Assembly (NCBI GenBank): GCA_002394685.1
Contig: DGUP01000002.1
Coordinates: 1-64,000 of the forward strand
Source of the DNA: Treponema sp. UBA4307
GTDB taxonomy: Bacteria; Spirochaetota; Spirochaetia; Treponematales; Treponemataceae
Direction of reading: 5' to 3'
Length of the DNA: 64,000 bases
The first letter of the stretch is position 1; each line of letters starts with the position of its first letter. The position numbers were made by a program, and so were the translations under genes. Under the pieces are notes generated by a model. The model searched no databases. It saw only the letters and a list, made by a program, of their open reading frames with translations, and had not been told where the DNA came from. Below are positions 52,444 through 62,052 of this stretch, piece by piece.

Positions 52444-54540
52444 TTATACTTCAAACTGGTCAATCTGTGAACCAATCTGATTAATTGCTTCACTAACCTT
52501 TGTTGAAATATCAATCAGTTCAGAAGAACTACGGTCAATCTGATCAGTGCTCTGGTCCATCATATTAACAAAGGCCTGCATCTTGTCTGCACTATCCTTA
52601 AGGCGGCCAATCTGCCCAAGAATAAGATTGTTACCTTCAGACATTTCCTTGGAAGCAGAGTTTACTTCAGATGTGCTGTCGTTCATGTCATGAAGGGCCT
52701 GGATAATCTGAGTTGAACCTTCTTTCTGTTCAGTCATTGCATTTTTAATTGTCTGAACCAGATTATCTGTATTCTGAATTCCTTCTGCTACACTTGTGAA
52801 GGCAGCACTTGTCTGCTCAGAAGCAGCTACTACATTTTCAATAGCAGTTCTGATGTTGCCCAGTCTTTCACCTATAGAGTTAGACTGAGTTGTAGAAGTT
52901 TCTGAAAGTTTACGGATTTCATCTGCAACAACGCTGAAACCTCTTCCTGCTTCACCGGCGTGGGCAGCTTCAATTGCGGCGTTCATAGCGAGAAGGTTTG
53001 TCTGACTTGCAATGTTAGCAATAACATCATTGGCTTCCAGCAGAAGTTTTGAATCAGCTTCAATGTTAACAATCATTTCATTTACGCTGGAAAGTTTATT
53101 GTAACCGTCACTGACACTTTCTGAAAGCAGCTTAAAGGAATCAGCCATTTTAACAACTGTATTGTTTACGGAATCAATATTGCCAACCATTTCTTCAACA
53201 GCACTTGAAGCCTGGGTTACCCCTGCAACCTGATTAGAAATCATTTTTTCAAGGGAAGAAATATTAGCCGCAATTTCATTTACCGCAGCGGAAGTTTCTG
53301 TAATACCGTCAGACTGGGACTTAATACCGTTTGTTGTATCAAGAATACTGTCCTTAATTTTATCAATTGCATCTGCAGATTCTGCTGTAGTCTGAGAAAG
53401 AATTTCACCTGCATTTACAAGAGTTACCTGAGATTTCTTTAATTCAGTAATGATTGACTGAAGCTTTGCAGTAAAGTTATTGAATCCAACAACGATTGCT
53501 CCAATTTCATTGTTTGTAGAAACAGAAATTCTCTTTGTAAGGTTTGCATTTCCTGTAGCAATTTCATTGATTGTACTTTCAACTTTTTTAAGAGGATTAA
53601 GCATGCGGTAAAGAACCATTGCAGTAATCACAAGAAGAATAAATCCAATTACAATGAAAGAAATAACCATAATCTGCTGAATGGCTCTACCTGAAGAATA
53701 AATCTGGCTTTCTCCAATCTTAAATCCAATACTCCATGGAGCGTTGTGTACAGGGGCGTATGTAATAAACTGTCTCTTGCCGTCAGACAAATCTTTAATC
53801 CAGCCGGAACCGCTCTTTCTCTGAACCATTGAATCTGCAATAAGCTGCAGGTCCTTGTGTTCTTCAGAAAGGCCTGTAAGGAAATTCTTTTTCATTGCGT
53901 ATCCATATTCAGGATACATGATTACAGTTCCATTACTATCAAGAAGGAAAGCGTTACCTGTTTCACCAAGTTCAATATCGCTGACCATTTTTTGAATTGT
54001 ACTGAGAGGATAAACACCAGCAAATACACCAAGTTTCTTTCCATTAACAACTACAACCTGGGCAACGTAGAAAATCGGCTTTTTTATAACTTCATCCATT
54101 TTTGGATTACTTACATATTTATAGTTGCCGTCATCAACAATTGCTTTGAAAAATTCTTCATTGCGGAAATTTGCAACAGTGCCATCATCACGGTAGGCAG
54201 TTCCATCAAGAGTACAGAAATACATTGCATCAATATTTGCACTCTTGGAATCATTTTTTGAACACATCCATTTGATGATATTGTCAGTATTCAAAGTCTG
54301 CACAACATCTGAATCAACATAATAGCGGACTTCGCGAAGATACATGTTCAGACGGTTTGTAAGCATCAAGGAATAAGCCTGTGCAATTTCTTCACAGTTT
54401 TCTCCATAGCTGTCACTTGTGGATTTATTGGAAAAGTTGCTTACTAAAAGAATCTGAATACCTGTTAAAACGATAAAAACAGCAGCAATTATGGCAAGCA
54501 AAAGTCTTACAAGACTTGTTTTCTTAGTTGAATTATTCAT
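52444..54540 (-). CDS. Methyl-accepting chemotaxis protein with double-Cache sensor
   Basis: 698 aa. A first helix (about 11-32), a 250-residue periplasmic dCache-like region (RNEEFFKAIVDDGNYKYVSN, AQVVVVNGKKLGVFAGVYP, FITYAPVHNAPWSIGF) and a second helix (about 285-307) precede HAMP and the coiled coil. The tip reads QTNLLAMNAAIEAAHAGEAG, GFSVVADEIRKLSE. GAGGGG precedes the ATG. The gene begins 15 bases after the stop of a solute-binding lipoprotein, so the two form one transcript. Binding-protein-assisted sensing is therefore likely, though direct ligand binding by the Cache domain is equally possible. Confidence 0.92.
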   Translation of the reverse strand: MNNSTKKTSLVRLLLAIIAAVFIVLTGIQILLVSNFSNKSTSDSYGENCEEIAQAYSLMLTNRLNMYLREVRYYVDSDVVQTLNTDNIIKWMCSKNDSKSANIDAMYFCTLDGTAYRDDGTVANFRNEEFFKAIVDDGNYKYVSNPKMDEVIKKPIFYVAQVVVVNGKKLGVFAGVYPLSTIQKMVSDIELGETGNAFLLDSNGTVIMYPEYGYAMKKNFLTGLSEEHKDLQLIADSMVQRKSGSGWIKDLSDGKRQFITYAPVHNAPWSIGFKIGESQIYSSGRAIQQIMVISFIVIGFILLVITAMVLYRMLNPLKKVESTINEIATGNANLTKRISVSTNNEIGAIVVGFNNFTAKLQSIITELKKSQVTLVNAGEILSQTTAESADAIDKIKDSILDTTNGIKSQSDGITETSAAVNEIAANISSLEKMISNQVAGVTQASSAVEEMVGNIDSVNNTVVKMADSFKLLSESVSDGYNKLSSVNEMIVNIEADSKLLLEANDVIANIASQTNLLAMNAAIEAAHAGEAGRGFSVVADEIRKLSETSTTQSNSIGERLGNIRTAIENVVAASEQTSAAFTSVAEGIQNTDNLVQTIKNAMTEQKEGSTQIIQALHDMNDSTSEVNSASKEMSEGNNLILGQIGRLKDSADKMQAFVNMMDQSTDQIDRSSSELIDISTKVSEAINQIGSQIDQFEV

Positions 54541-54555
54541 GATTATCCCCTCACC

Positions 54556-56091
54556 TTAGTTGTTTTTTGAATAGAAGGAATCCAGCTGTCTCTGGAGTTC
54601 AGAAATTATTTTCTCAATTCCAGCCTTCTTAAGTTCCTGTCTGAATTCAGCAACATAGGCAGCAGGATTATCCACCTGTCCATAGCTGATGTTTCCCATA
54701 TACTGCCCGTACAAATCGGCAACAGCATCCAGTTCATTTGTTATGTTTGACAAATCCCATACAATCTGGCTGTAAGGATAATCAATTCTGCACTTATTGT
54801 AGGTTTCATTAATCTGGTCAAAAACTTCCCAGTTAGTTTCAGTATCACGAAGTTCAAGGAGATCGTTTCTGCCCCACCAGTAGTTTGTAGTAATTCCAGG
54901 AACCCCCTGAATTGGTTCCCTGTATCCTTCATCATTAAACTTGTACTGGTAACCTTCAATACCGTAGTTAATCAAGTCATAACATTCCTTATCGTTACGG
55001 AGTAAATCGTAAACCATAAGGGCGCGTTCAGGATGTTTTGAAGAAGCAGACACTGCCATTGCACCGTGAGTAATTGTCTGATAAACAACATTCTGAGCTT
55101 CTTCACCGAACCAGAAGAAACCTGAATCTGCACCAGGAACATTTTTCTTTAACTTATTGTAAAGCTGTGTATACCAGGTCTGAGTATGATGCTGTTCAAC
55201 TCCTGTAAGTCCCCTGCAGAATTCATCGCGGTTGTCACGGCCATAGGCATCAGCAGTAAGAACATCGCTGATCCAGAAACCTGCGTTGTTCCATTCACGC
55301 ATCAGTTTAGCATATTCTACAAGTTCATTTCCTTCATAAAATGGAGAATAAATTTTCTTAAGATTGCTCTTTCTTGTACCAAACATATTTGTAGAAGTAA
55401 TACCGTCGGCAATAATATAATCACTTTTTGAACGGATGTATCCTTCCGGATGATAGGAAGAGGCAGCACCATCACTGTCCCACGGAATAAGTTTCTTAAC
55501 ATCCTTTACGTAATACATATATTTTGTTAAATCTTCCCAGGAATGTACCCCGTTAAGACCAGCAGCCTTAGCCCAGTCCATGCGATAAGCAAAACCATGA
55601 TTTGTCCACTGAGTAAAATTGTCTTCAGGGAAGAAATAGATTTTTCCATCACTGCGGCAAACATTCCAGTGTTCAGCAGAAACAGATTCCCAGGTTTTTG
55701 GAGCATAGGCCTTAATCATTTCATCAGAAAGAGGCATAAAGTTACCAAGAGTAACATTCTTCCAGGCATCCAGCCAGTCAGTTGCAGTTCCAATAAGATC
55801 AACAGAACCGTCTTTTTCTGCAAGCTTCAAGTTGTAAACAGTCTGATAGTTGTTCCACGGGATGTAGGTAATTTCCAGCTCAGCATTAACAAGTTCATTC
55901 AAGCGTTCGTTCAACTTCTCAAGCATTTCAGAAGTTCCACTGTCTCTCGGTTTGTTTCCAAGAGTCAAATAGGTGATAATAACATGATGATTTTTTACAT
56001 CTGCCTCAGCATCAATATGTGAAGCTTTTTCACAGGATGCTAAAAGCAGAACAAAAAGAAATAAAGCAGAAAATTTCAGATAAACTTTCAT
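54556..56091 (-). CDS. Extracellular solute-binding lipoprotein (family 1 type)
   Basis: 511 aa from the ATG at 56091, which has GAGG upstream. A lipoprotein signal ends LLASC (Cys about residue 20). The rest follows ABC-type sugar- or oligosaccharide-binding proteins: VIITYLTLGNKPRDSG near the N-terminus, TDWLDAWKNVTLGNFMPLSD, then hinge-region patterns and a C-terminal domain with AYVAEFRQELKKAGI. The resemblance is to LplA-like/oligosaccharide-binding proteins. No permease or ATPase gene is adjacent; the only partner is a chemoreceptor. Confidence 0.85.
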   Translation of the reverse strand: MKVYLKFSALFLFVLLLASCEKASHIDAEADVKNHHVIITYLTLGNKPRDSGTSEMLEKLNERLNELVNAELEITYIPWNNYQTVYNLKLAEKDGSVDLIGTATDWLDAWKNVTLGNFMPLSDEMIKAYAPKTWESVSAEHWNVCRSDGKIYFFPEDNFTQWTNHGFAYRMDWAKAAGLNGVHSWEDLTKYMYYVKDVKKLIPWDSDGAASSYHPEGYIRSKSDYIIADGITSTNMFGTRKSNLKKIYSPFYEGNELVEYAKLMREWNNAGFWISDVLTADAYGRDNRDEFCRGLTGVEQHHTQTWYTQLYNKLKKNVPGADSGFFWFGEEAQNVVYQTITHGAMAVSASSKHPERALMVYDLLRNDKECYDLINYGIEGYQYKFNDEGYREPIQGVPGITTNYWWGRNDLLELRDTETNWEVFDQINETYNKCRIDYPYSQIVWDLSNITNELDAVADLYGQYMGNISYGQVDNPAAYVAEFRQELKKAGIEKIISELQRQLDSFYSKNN

Positions 56092-56273
56092 CTCGTACCT
56101 CAAAAAAAACAACACTCTCTCACAAACTTTTTTTTTTGCTATCTCTAAACGGTTTTAGGGACGAATAACATTTTTTTATAGATAATTATGATAAAACTAT
56201 TTTATTCAGATAGCAAGAGAAAAAAAGTTAACTGGATATTTTTGAGATTTTAAGAAAAAAAGTCTTCTATAAA

Positions 56274-56990
56274 TTAATCCTGTTTCTGGACTTCAGTTAC
56301 GTGTGAATAGTCCACGAAACCCGGTATATTTTTTGCAAGGTTCTGCATGCGGATGTCATTAGCTTCAATATTATCAGCAATGGCCCGAAGCTCTTCCTTA
56401 ACATTTGCCGGCATAGGATAGTCTTTTTTGTAGTGAAGCTGGTGCTCCAGACTTGCCCAGAAATCCATGGCAATAGTACGGATTTGAATTTCCACAGGGA
56501 TAGCCCGCTTCTGGTCAGAGAAATAAACAGAAACTTTTACTATCACATGGAGACTGCGGTATCCGCTTTCCTTTGGATTTTTTATGTAATCTTTCATTTC
56601 AATAAGTTCAATGTCACCCTGAGCAAGAAGCATCTGGGTAACATGATAAACGTCACTGATGAAAGGGCAAGTTACACGGATTCCCGCAATGTCGTAAAGT
56701 TTATTAACCATATTGTCTATGGTAACAGGCAGACCCTTGCGCTGAAGCTTATTGGCAATGCTCAAGGGTTCCTTGATCCTGGAAGAAATACTGCTGATTG
56801 GATTTCTCTGGTGCTTGCTTTCAAATTCATCTTCAAGAATTTCAAACTTGGTGGTTATTTGCTTTATACCACTTTCGTAAAGCATAAGCAGCTGTTGAAA
56901 TTCCATTGCAGTGTTCAGAATCTGATTTGGATCAGCAAGAAGATTTTTATTATCCTCCGCAGCCTTTTTCAAAATTAATTCATTATCCAT
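56274..56990 (-). CDS. relQ: Small alarmone synthetase (GTP pyrophosphokinase family)
   Basis: 238 aa RelA/SpoT synthetase domain without hydrolase or regulatory domains, as in RelQ/YjbM. It makes (p)ppGpp from GTP/GDP and ATP. Typical blocks are SISSRIKEPLSIANKL, YDIAGIRVTCPF, KESGYRSLHVIVKV and VEIQIRTIAMDFWASLEH (catalytic Glu). A GGGAAG precedes the ATG closely. It stands just upstream of the DUF4340/Gld-like cluster's last gene end (33 bases between), same strand, so it could be the last gene of that transcript. Confidence 0.87.
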   Translation of the reverse strand: MDNELILKKAAEDNKNLLADPNQILNTAMEFQQLLMLYESGIKQITTKFEILEDEFESKHQRNPISSISSRIKEPLSIANKLQRKGLPVTIDNMVNKLYDIAGIRVTCPFISDVYHVTQMLLAQGDIELIEMKDYIKNPKESGYRSLHVIVKVSVYFSDQKRAIPVEIQIRTIAMDFWASLEHQLHYKKDYPMPANVKEELRAIADNIEANDIRMQNLAKNIPGFVDYSHVTEVQKQD

Positions 56991-57023
56991 ATTTCTTCCC
57001 GGTCAATTTTTTAAATTAGTCTG

Positions 57024-58037
57024 TCACTTTGTCAGTTCAGAAATTGCTTTAAGCAGTTTTCCCTGAGAGCTGGCAGAAAGTGTAAAATAGTAAGGAGAAA
57101 GAGATGCCTTGAAAACGTATTCAGCAGGAACAGTCTTTTCTTCTCCATTTTCATCTGTAGTATTTTCTTCTGCTTTAGTCAGGTAAGCCTGTAAAATTAC
57201 AGATTTGCCATCAGCAGTTTTCAGCTCAATTGTATTTGAAGGAAGAAGCTCCTGAGGCAGAGCATAATTATCTTCCATCCATTTTGAAACGCGGAGGAAA
57301 GCAAGGCCGTTTACCCAGGCAGTAATTTTATCCTTGTCCAGAGACTCCTGCTTTACGCCGCTGTTTGAAGAAAGGAGTTTCCAGTTTACTCCGGATTCAG
57401 TTTCTCCGTCAGAAGAATCAACTGCAGAAAAATCTTTTTCCAGAGAAAGTTCACTGCTGCCATCATCAAGTTTTACGCTGATAATGTTTCCCTGACCTAA
57501 ATCATAAACAGCCTTGTTTCTCAGTTCATCTACAGATTTGGTAAAAAGTCCGTCCAGTGATTCGCCTAAAAGATATACCTGAGGTTTTGAATCCAGCTGA
57601 ATGTAAGTTTGACCGCCGGTTGCAGTTGATTTACCAATTTTAATTTTTCTGAGAAGTTTATTTTCCAGATAAGCTTCAACTTCAACAGCCTGTCCCTGAA
57701 CAAGACCGTAGCGGCTTTCTTCATCCTGAGATGATGAAGATGCAGTTCCTAAAATCTTCATATTCACAATGCTGTCCAGAAGACGCTGAATCACGTCACT
57801 GTCAGCAGGATACTTCTGCTCACCAATGAACCAGCTGTCATTTTCTTTCTGCAACTTAATCTGTCCGTTTGCAGGTGAAGTAATAAGCAGACTGTCCGGA
57901 GATTCCTTTAAAGTAAGAGTCTCCTGTTTTGACTTGCCGGTAAAAACAAGCTGAAATGCATAAATTCCTGCAAAGAGCAGAATCAAAATACAAAGAATAA
58001 GTTTTCTATATGATTTAAATGATTTATTTTCTGCCAT
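57024..58037 (-). CDS. DUF4340 domain protein of a Gld-like ABC cluster
   Basis: 337 aa. One N-terminal membrane helix (about 10-30) is followed by a DUF4340-type extracytoplasmic part (DSLLITSPANGQIKLQKEND, DVIQRLLDSIVNMKILGTAS, TYIQLDSKPQVYLLGESLDG). Members usually sit next to GldG-like genes, as here (two bases apart). The function is unknown; it probably helps the ABC complex act on the envelope. AAGGAG precedes the ATG. Confidence 0.8.
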   Translation of the reverse strand: MAENKSFKSYRKLILCILILLFAGIYAFQLVFTGKSKQETLTLKESPDSLLITSPANGQIKLQKENDSWFIGEQKYPADSDVIQRLLDSIVNMKILGTASSSSQDEESRYGLVQGQAVEVEAYLENKLLRKIKIGKSTATGGQTYIQLDSKPQVYLLGESLDGLFTKSVDELRNKAVYDLGQGNIISVKLDDGSSELSLEKDFSAVDSSDGETESGVNWKLLSSNSGVKQESLDKDKITAWVNGLAFLRVSKWMEDNYALPQELLPSNTIELKTADGKSVILQAYLTKAEENTTDENGEEKTVPAEYVFKASLSPYYFTLSASSQGKLLKAISELTK

Positions 58038-58039
58038 AA

Positions 58040-60154
58040 CTAATTCTCCTTAGAATTATTTTTTTCTTCTCTGGAGTCCTCTGGATCATACTTCATACGG
58101 ATAGCATTTCTGTGAGCCTTTTTCTTAAGGAAGACAATGAGTCCTGCAAGTACAACAAGAAGGGCTAAACCTATTTCGTTAAAGTATTTGATAAAGTTTA
58201 CTAAAGGACCTTTTTGAACAGAAAGGGAATTTAAGCTCAAACCTTTTGTACGCATTGTACACAGGTCACCGTTACCATTCATGTAGTCAACCACATTGCG
58301 GAGGAGGTATGCTACTGGTTCCTTTGAATTTTCAGAGAGCAGCTGCTGTGTTGTAATGTAAGAAGTTCCTGCCAGGAAAATCTTACCAGACTGTCTTGAA
58401 GATGAAAGATGTGTGTTCAGAGACATGCGGGATTCTGCAGCCCCTTCACTTTCAACAGAATCTGATTCAGGTTCTGCAGCTGTTTTTTCAGGAGCCTGAG
58501 CAAATGCAGAATTAAACTTTCCTTCAAGAAGAACTGCAAGCTGATAAGGACCTGTATAAGTATCAGGTTCAGAAATCATCAGAGGACTAAGATAAATACC
58601 ATCTTTCTGTGTCCACGATTTCTTTGAAGAAGAAACAAGATTTGTAACGTTAACCATATTCTGGTCTACTCCGCTGGTATCAATTGAAGCAGACTGTACA
58701 AAAAGAACAAATCCTAAATTGTCAGTTACCGGATGTTTTGCCAGCTGCTTGTCCTGAACTGCCGGTGCGTAGTAGAACTTAAGGTTTCCGTACTGCTGAT
58801 TAACTTCATGATAACAGTTTGAATCGTATACATATTCCTGGTTGAGCTTAAGACCATATTTTTCCAGCATAGCTTCCAGACCTGTAGAAACAGGAACAAA
58901 ACTTGGAGCAGCCATCTGATACTGGTTACTGTTTTCCACTTCATCAAATGGATCCAGGAAAAGAATTAAATTGCCGCCCTTCATAAGGAACTGATCAATT
59001 TTATAAAGTTCTTCCTGAGAGAATTGAGTGCGTGGACCATTAATAATTACACTCTGAACATATGAAGGAATATCCTTTGAAAGAAGATCAACTTCTTCAA
59101 GAGTATAAGAATCTTTGAGCAGGCCGGCAAAATTTACTGCGCTCATATTTCTTGTATCATCTTTATCCCTTTCTCCGTGATTTGCAATGTAAGCAATTGT
59201 TGAAGTTTTAGATACAAGCTGCTTGATATAATTTTCCAGATCTTCTTCAAGATTATCGATTCCAGTTACCATCCAGGTTCTGAAAATAGTTTCTGAAATT
59301 GAAACAGGAACAACCCGGAATTTTTCACCAAGTTGTAAAAGCAAATCAAGTGTAGCATAACCGGTCTGACCATTTTCATCCTGATAAGAAAGAACTGAAA
59401 GACCATATTCTTCATTTAATTTACGGGCTTCGTCACTTGAAGGATCTTTAACTGCATATTCAATCTTGTTGTGGAATTTTTTATTTACAGCATCAACAGC
59501 TTCCTTAACATAATCCTCTACTTCGTTATAACCTGAAATGCCATAATCATTTAAAGAGGATGATTTGTACAGGGTAAGCTTTAAATTTTCCTTCAGTCCT
59601 GTAAGAATATTTGTATTATTGATTATACTTGAAATTGTACTTGTAATTGTATATTCCAGACCACTTGTAGAAGAAATAGGATTGATGGTTTCAATCTGAT
59701 CAGCATAAGTAATTACCAGACCCATGTAAACTTTTTCTGCAGTAGCCTGATTATCTTTAAAAAGCTGAACCTGTGACTGATAAAGCCCCAGATCATAAGC
59801 CAGTTCCTGATTTTCCTTTTTGTCCATGTTGTAAATTTCATAGGAGAAATTTTTTGATGCAGCATTTTTGTATTCAATAAGAATATCCTTCACATACTGC
59901 TCAACAGAATCGTAAGGAGCCGGAAGATTTTTTGTAAAGAAAACTTTTACGCTTAAAGGTTCTTCAATTGTTTTAACAACTTCTTTACTTGCAGCACTCA
60001 AACTGTAGGAACGCTGCTTTGTTAAATCCAGGCGGAGAAAAGCTCTGGCAGCAACAAGATTAACAAGAAGAAGTAAAAGTGCAAAAAGAAGAAAATCGCT
60101 TTTAGAACTTTTGATCCAGTTAAGAAATTTATTTTGCTTTTTAGATTCACTCAT
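58040..60154 (-). CDS. gldG: GldG-like auxiliary protein of an ABC transporter
   Basis: 704 aa from the ATG at 60154, which has GAGG upstream; a start seven codons earlier overlaps the permease gene. A first helix (about 17-38), a long extracytoplasmic domain of the GldG/ABC-auxiliary type (SLSAASKEVVKTIEEPLSVK, IAYIANHGERDKD, QFLMKGGNLILFLDPFDE) and a C-terminal helix (about 665-685). In gliding Bacteroidetes GldA, GldF and GldG form an ABC complex; in spirochaetes the role is unknown. The protein lies between the permease and the DUF4340 gene. Confidence 0.83.
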   Translation of the reverse strand: MSESKKQNKFLNWIKSSKSDFLLFALLLLLVNLVAARAFLRLDLTKQRSYSLSAASKEVVKTIEEPLSVKVFFTKNLPAPYDSVEQYVKDILIEYKNAASKNFSYEIYNMDKKENQELAYDLGLYQSQVQLFKDNQATAEKVYMGLVITYADQIETINPISSTSGLEYTITSTISSIINNTNILTGLKENLKLTLYKSSSLNDYGISGYNEVEDYVKEAVDAVNKKFHNKIEYAVKDPSSDEARKLNEEYGLSVLSYQDENGQTGYATLDLLLQLGEKFRVVPVSISETIFRTWMVTGIDNLEEDLENYIKQLVSKTSTIAYIANHGERDKDDTRNMSAVNFAGLLKDSYTLEEVDLLSKDIPSYVQSVIINGPRTQFSQEELYKIDQFLMKGGNLILFLDPFDEVENSNQYQMAAPSFVPVSTGLEAMLEKYGLKLNQEYVYDSNCYHEVNQQYGNLKFYYAPAVQDKQLAKHPVTDNLGFVLFVQSASIDTSGVDQNMVNVTNLVSSSKKSWTQKDGIYLSPLMISEPDTYTGPYQLAVLLEGKFNSAFAQAPEKTAAEPESDSVESEGAAESRMSLNTHLSSSRQSGKIFLAGTSYITTQQLLSENSKEPVAYLLRNVVDYMNGNGDLCTMRTKGLSLNSLSVQKGPLVNFIKYFNEIGLALLVVLAGLIVFLKKKAHRNAIRMKYDPEDSREEKNNSKEN

Positions 60155-60158
60155 TTTA

Positions 60159-60890
60159 TCAGCCTCTTTTATCATTCTTTAAAACCCTGACTGTAGCTGC
60201 AATAAATAAAGCTGTTACAGAAAGGAAATAAATCACATCCCTGGTATCAATAATTCCACGGGAAACGGACATAAAATGGCTTCTTGCAGAGAAGAAACTA
60301 ATAACAGAATAAACTGCACCTGGAATCAACTGAGCAAAATAATCCAGAATTGTAAGAACCAGACAAATTGCAGCAGAAAGGAAAAAGGCAACAATCTGAT
60401 TTTTAGTTACACTTGATGCAAACAGACCGATTGCAGAAAAAGCAGCGGCCAGGAAAACAGCTCCCAGATATCCTCCAGCAAGAGGTCCCGGATCAGGATT
60501 ACCTACAATGCAGCAGGCAATTATATAGAAGAAAGTTGGAACCAGTAACAGAAGTGTTGAAAGGAGAAGGGCAAGATATTTTCCTGCAACAATATCACCG
60601 GTAGAAACAGGAAGTGTTACCAGAGTTTCAAAGGAGCCGGATTTTTTTTCTTCAGAAAATGTCCTCATTGCCAGAGCCGGAATGATAAAACTGAATAAAA
60701 TAGGAAGCCATTCAAAGAAATATCTTAACTCTGCACGATTTGCGGCAAAAAATGTTGAAAAGAAAATAAAGCCTGCAGTAATAAGGAAAAAAACGCAGAC
60801 AATATATGGAATTAAACTGGAAAAATATGATTTCAATTCTCTCTTAAAAATAATTTTCCAGCCTTTACTTTTAGATTTTGAATTTGTCAT
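60159..60890 (-). CDS. gldF: ABC-2 type permease, GldF-like
   Basis: 243 aa with six helices typical of ABC-2 permeases. It has the N-terminal KRELKSYFSSLIPYIVC and MRTFSEEKKSGSFETLVTLP, the amphipathic signature of this family. It overlaps the ATPase gene by four bases and ends four bases after the GldG-like start, so the cluster is tightly coupled. The gliding-gene symbol is by family resemblance only. Confidence 0.85.
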   Translation of the reverse strand: MTNSKSKSKGWKIIFKRELKSYFSSLIPYIVCVFFLITAGFIFFSTFFAANRAELRYFFEWLPILFSFIIPALAMRTFSEEKKSGSFETLVTLPVSTGDIVAGKYLALLLSTLLLLVPTFFYIIACCIVGNPDPGPLAGGYLGAVFLAAAFSAIGLFASSVTKNQIVAFFLSAAICLVLTILDYFAQLIPGAVYSVISFFSARSHFMSVSRGIIDTRDVIYFLSVTALFIAATVRVLKNDKRG

Positions 60891-61819
60891 TTTGCAGCTC
60901 CTTCACCATTCAATGTAAGTTCCTTGAAAATATCTTCAAGAGAATTTTTCTTAACTGAAAGTTCGTACAGCTGGTAATTTTTGCTGACTATAAGTTGTGA
61001 AACTTGAGGGCGAACTTCTTTTGTAACGTTAAGGCTGACATTAATAAATCCATCCTGATTTTCTGTTTTAACTGATGTAACACCGTCAACAGAAGAGAGC
61101 ATTTCTTTAACAGCGGCTTCAGAATCGGCTTTAACTGAAAGATTTACAGTCATTGAACCCTGATGCTGTTCACGGAGAATGTTTATGTCAGAATCGGCTG
61201 CAATCTTTCCCCTGGAAATTATGATTACCCTTGAACAGAGCATTTCAACTTCGCTTAAGATATGGGTAGAAATAATTACAGTTCTTGTTTTACCAATTTC
61301 ACGGATTAAATCCCGGACTTCACTAACCTGAATCGGGTCCAGTCCGGAGGTAGGTTCATCCAGAATAAGGATTTCAGGATCTCCCATTAAAGCGTGAGCC
61401 AGACCAACTCTCTGACGATTACCCCGGCTTAAATCAGAAATGCTTTTGTGCATCTGTTCTTCCAAACCGCAGACTTTTGCAAGGTAAGGGAGTTTTTTTG
61501 AAGGATCTACGCCCTGCATTTTTGCAACATATTCAAGATAGTCAGCAACAATCATGTCTCCATATAAAGGAGCAGATTCAGGCATATAACCTATCTTTTT
61601 TTTACATTCAACAGAGTTTTCAACAACATCCAAGCCGTCAATCTTAATGCTTCCTTCTGATGCTTCAAGAAATCCGGTAATCATACGCATTGTGGTTGTT
61701 TTACCAGCACCATTTGGTCCAAGAAGACCTACAATTTCTCCTGTCTTGATGGAAAAACTGATGTCGTCAACCGCACGAAAAGTTCCAAACTTTCTGGAAA
61801 CGTGCTCAACTTCGATCAT
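60887..61819 (-). CDS. gldA: ABC transporter ATP-binding protein, GldA-like
   Basis: 310 aa from the ATG at 61819, preceded by GGAG; six in-frame codons upstream are ignored. Walker A GLLGPNGAGKTTTMRM, signature LSRGNRQRVGLAHAL (LSRGN in place of LSGGQ), Walker B EILILDEPTSGLDP and the switch His in ISTHILSE are all present. The C-terminal 90 residues form the usual DUF4162-like domain. It powers the adjacent ABC-2 permease. It is first in the ABC-permease-GldG-DUF4340 operon. Confidence 0.92.
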   Translation of the reverse strand: MIEVEHVSRKFGTFRAVDDISFSIKTGEIVGLLGPNGAGKTTTMRMITGFLEASEGSIKIDGLDVVENSVECKKKIGYMPESAPLYGDMIVADYLEYVAKMQGVDPSKKLPYLAKVCGLEEQMHKSISDLSRGNRQRVGLAHALMGDPEILILDEPTSGLDPIQVSEVRDLIREIGKTRTVIISTHILSEVEMLCSRVIIISRGKIAADSDINILREQHQGSMTVNLSVKADSEAAVKEMLSSVDGVTSVKTENQDGFINVSLNVTKEVRPQVSQLIVSKNYQLYELSVKKNSLEDIFKELTLNGEGAAK

Positions 61820-61861
61820 TTTGTTCTCCTGATACACTAATTTTAAATTTAGGTATAACTT

Positions 61862-61889
61862 AGAATATAATAAAATCTACTTCTGTAAA
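61862..61889 (-). promoter_or_regulatory. Promoter of the Gld-like ABC operon
   Basis: On the minus strand TTTACA (61884-61889), a 16-base spacer and TATTCT (61862-61867), about 40 bases ahead of the ATPase start. This operon has a normal leader and ribosome-binding site. Confidence 0.45.
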
Positions 61890-62052
61890 CAAGAGAAACC
61901 TTCCGGGGTTATGTTGATAACAAACTATTTAATTAAAAATCTGTTACAAAGCTCCTTTATCCACAATCTTAACTTGAAAATAAAAATAAACGGATTCACA
62001 ATTTTAATGAGAGCTTACCTTATTTTTTTACCCAGTATTTCGGAGTTAAAAA

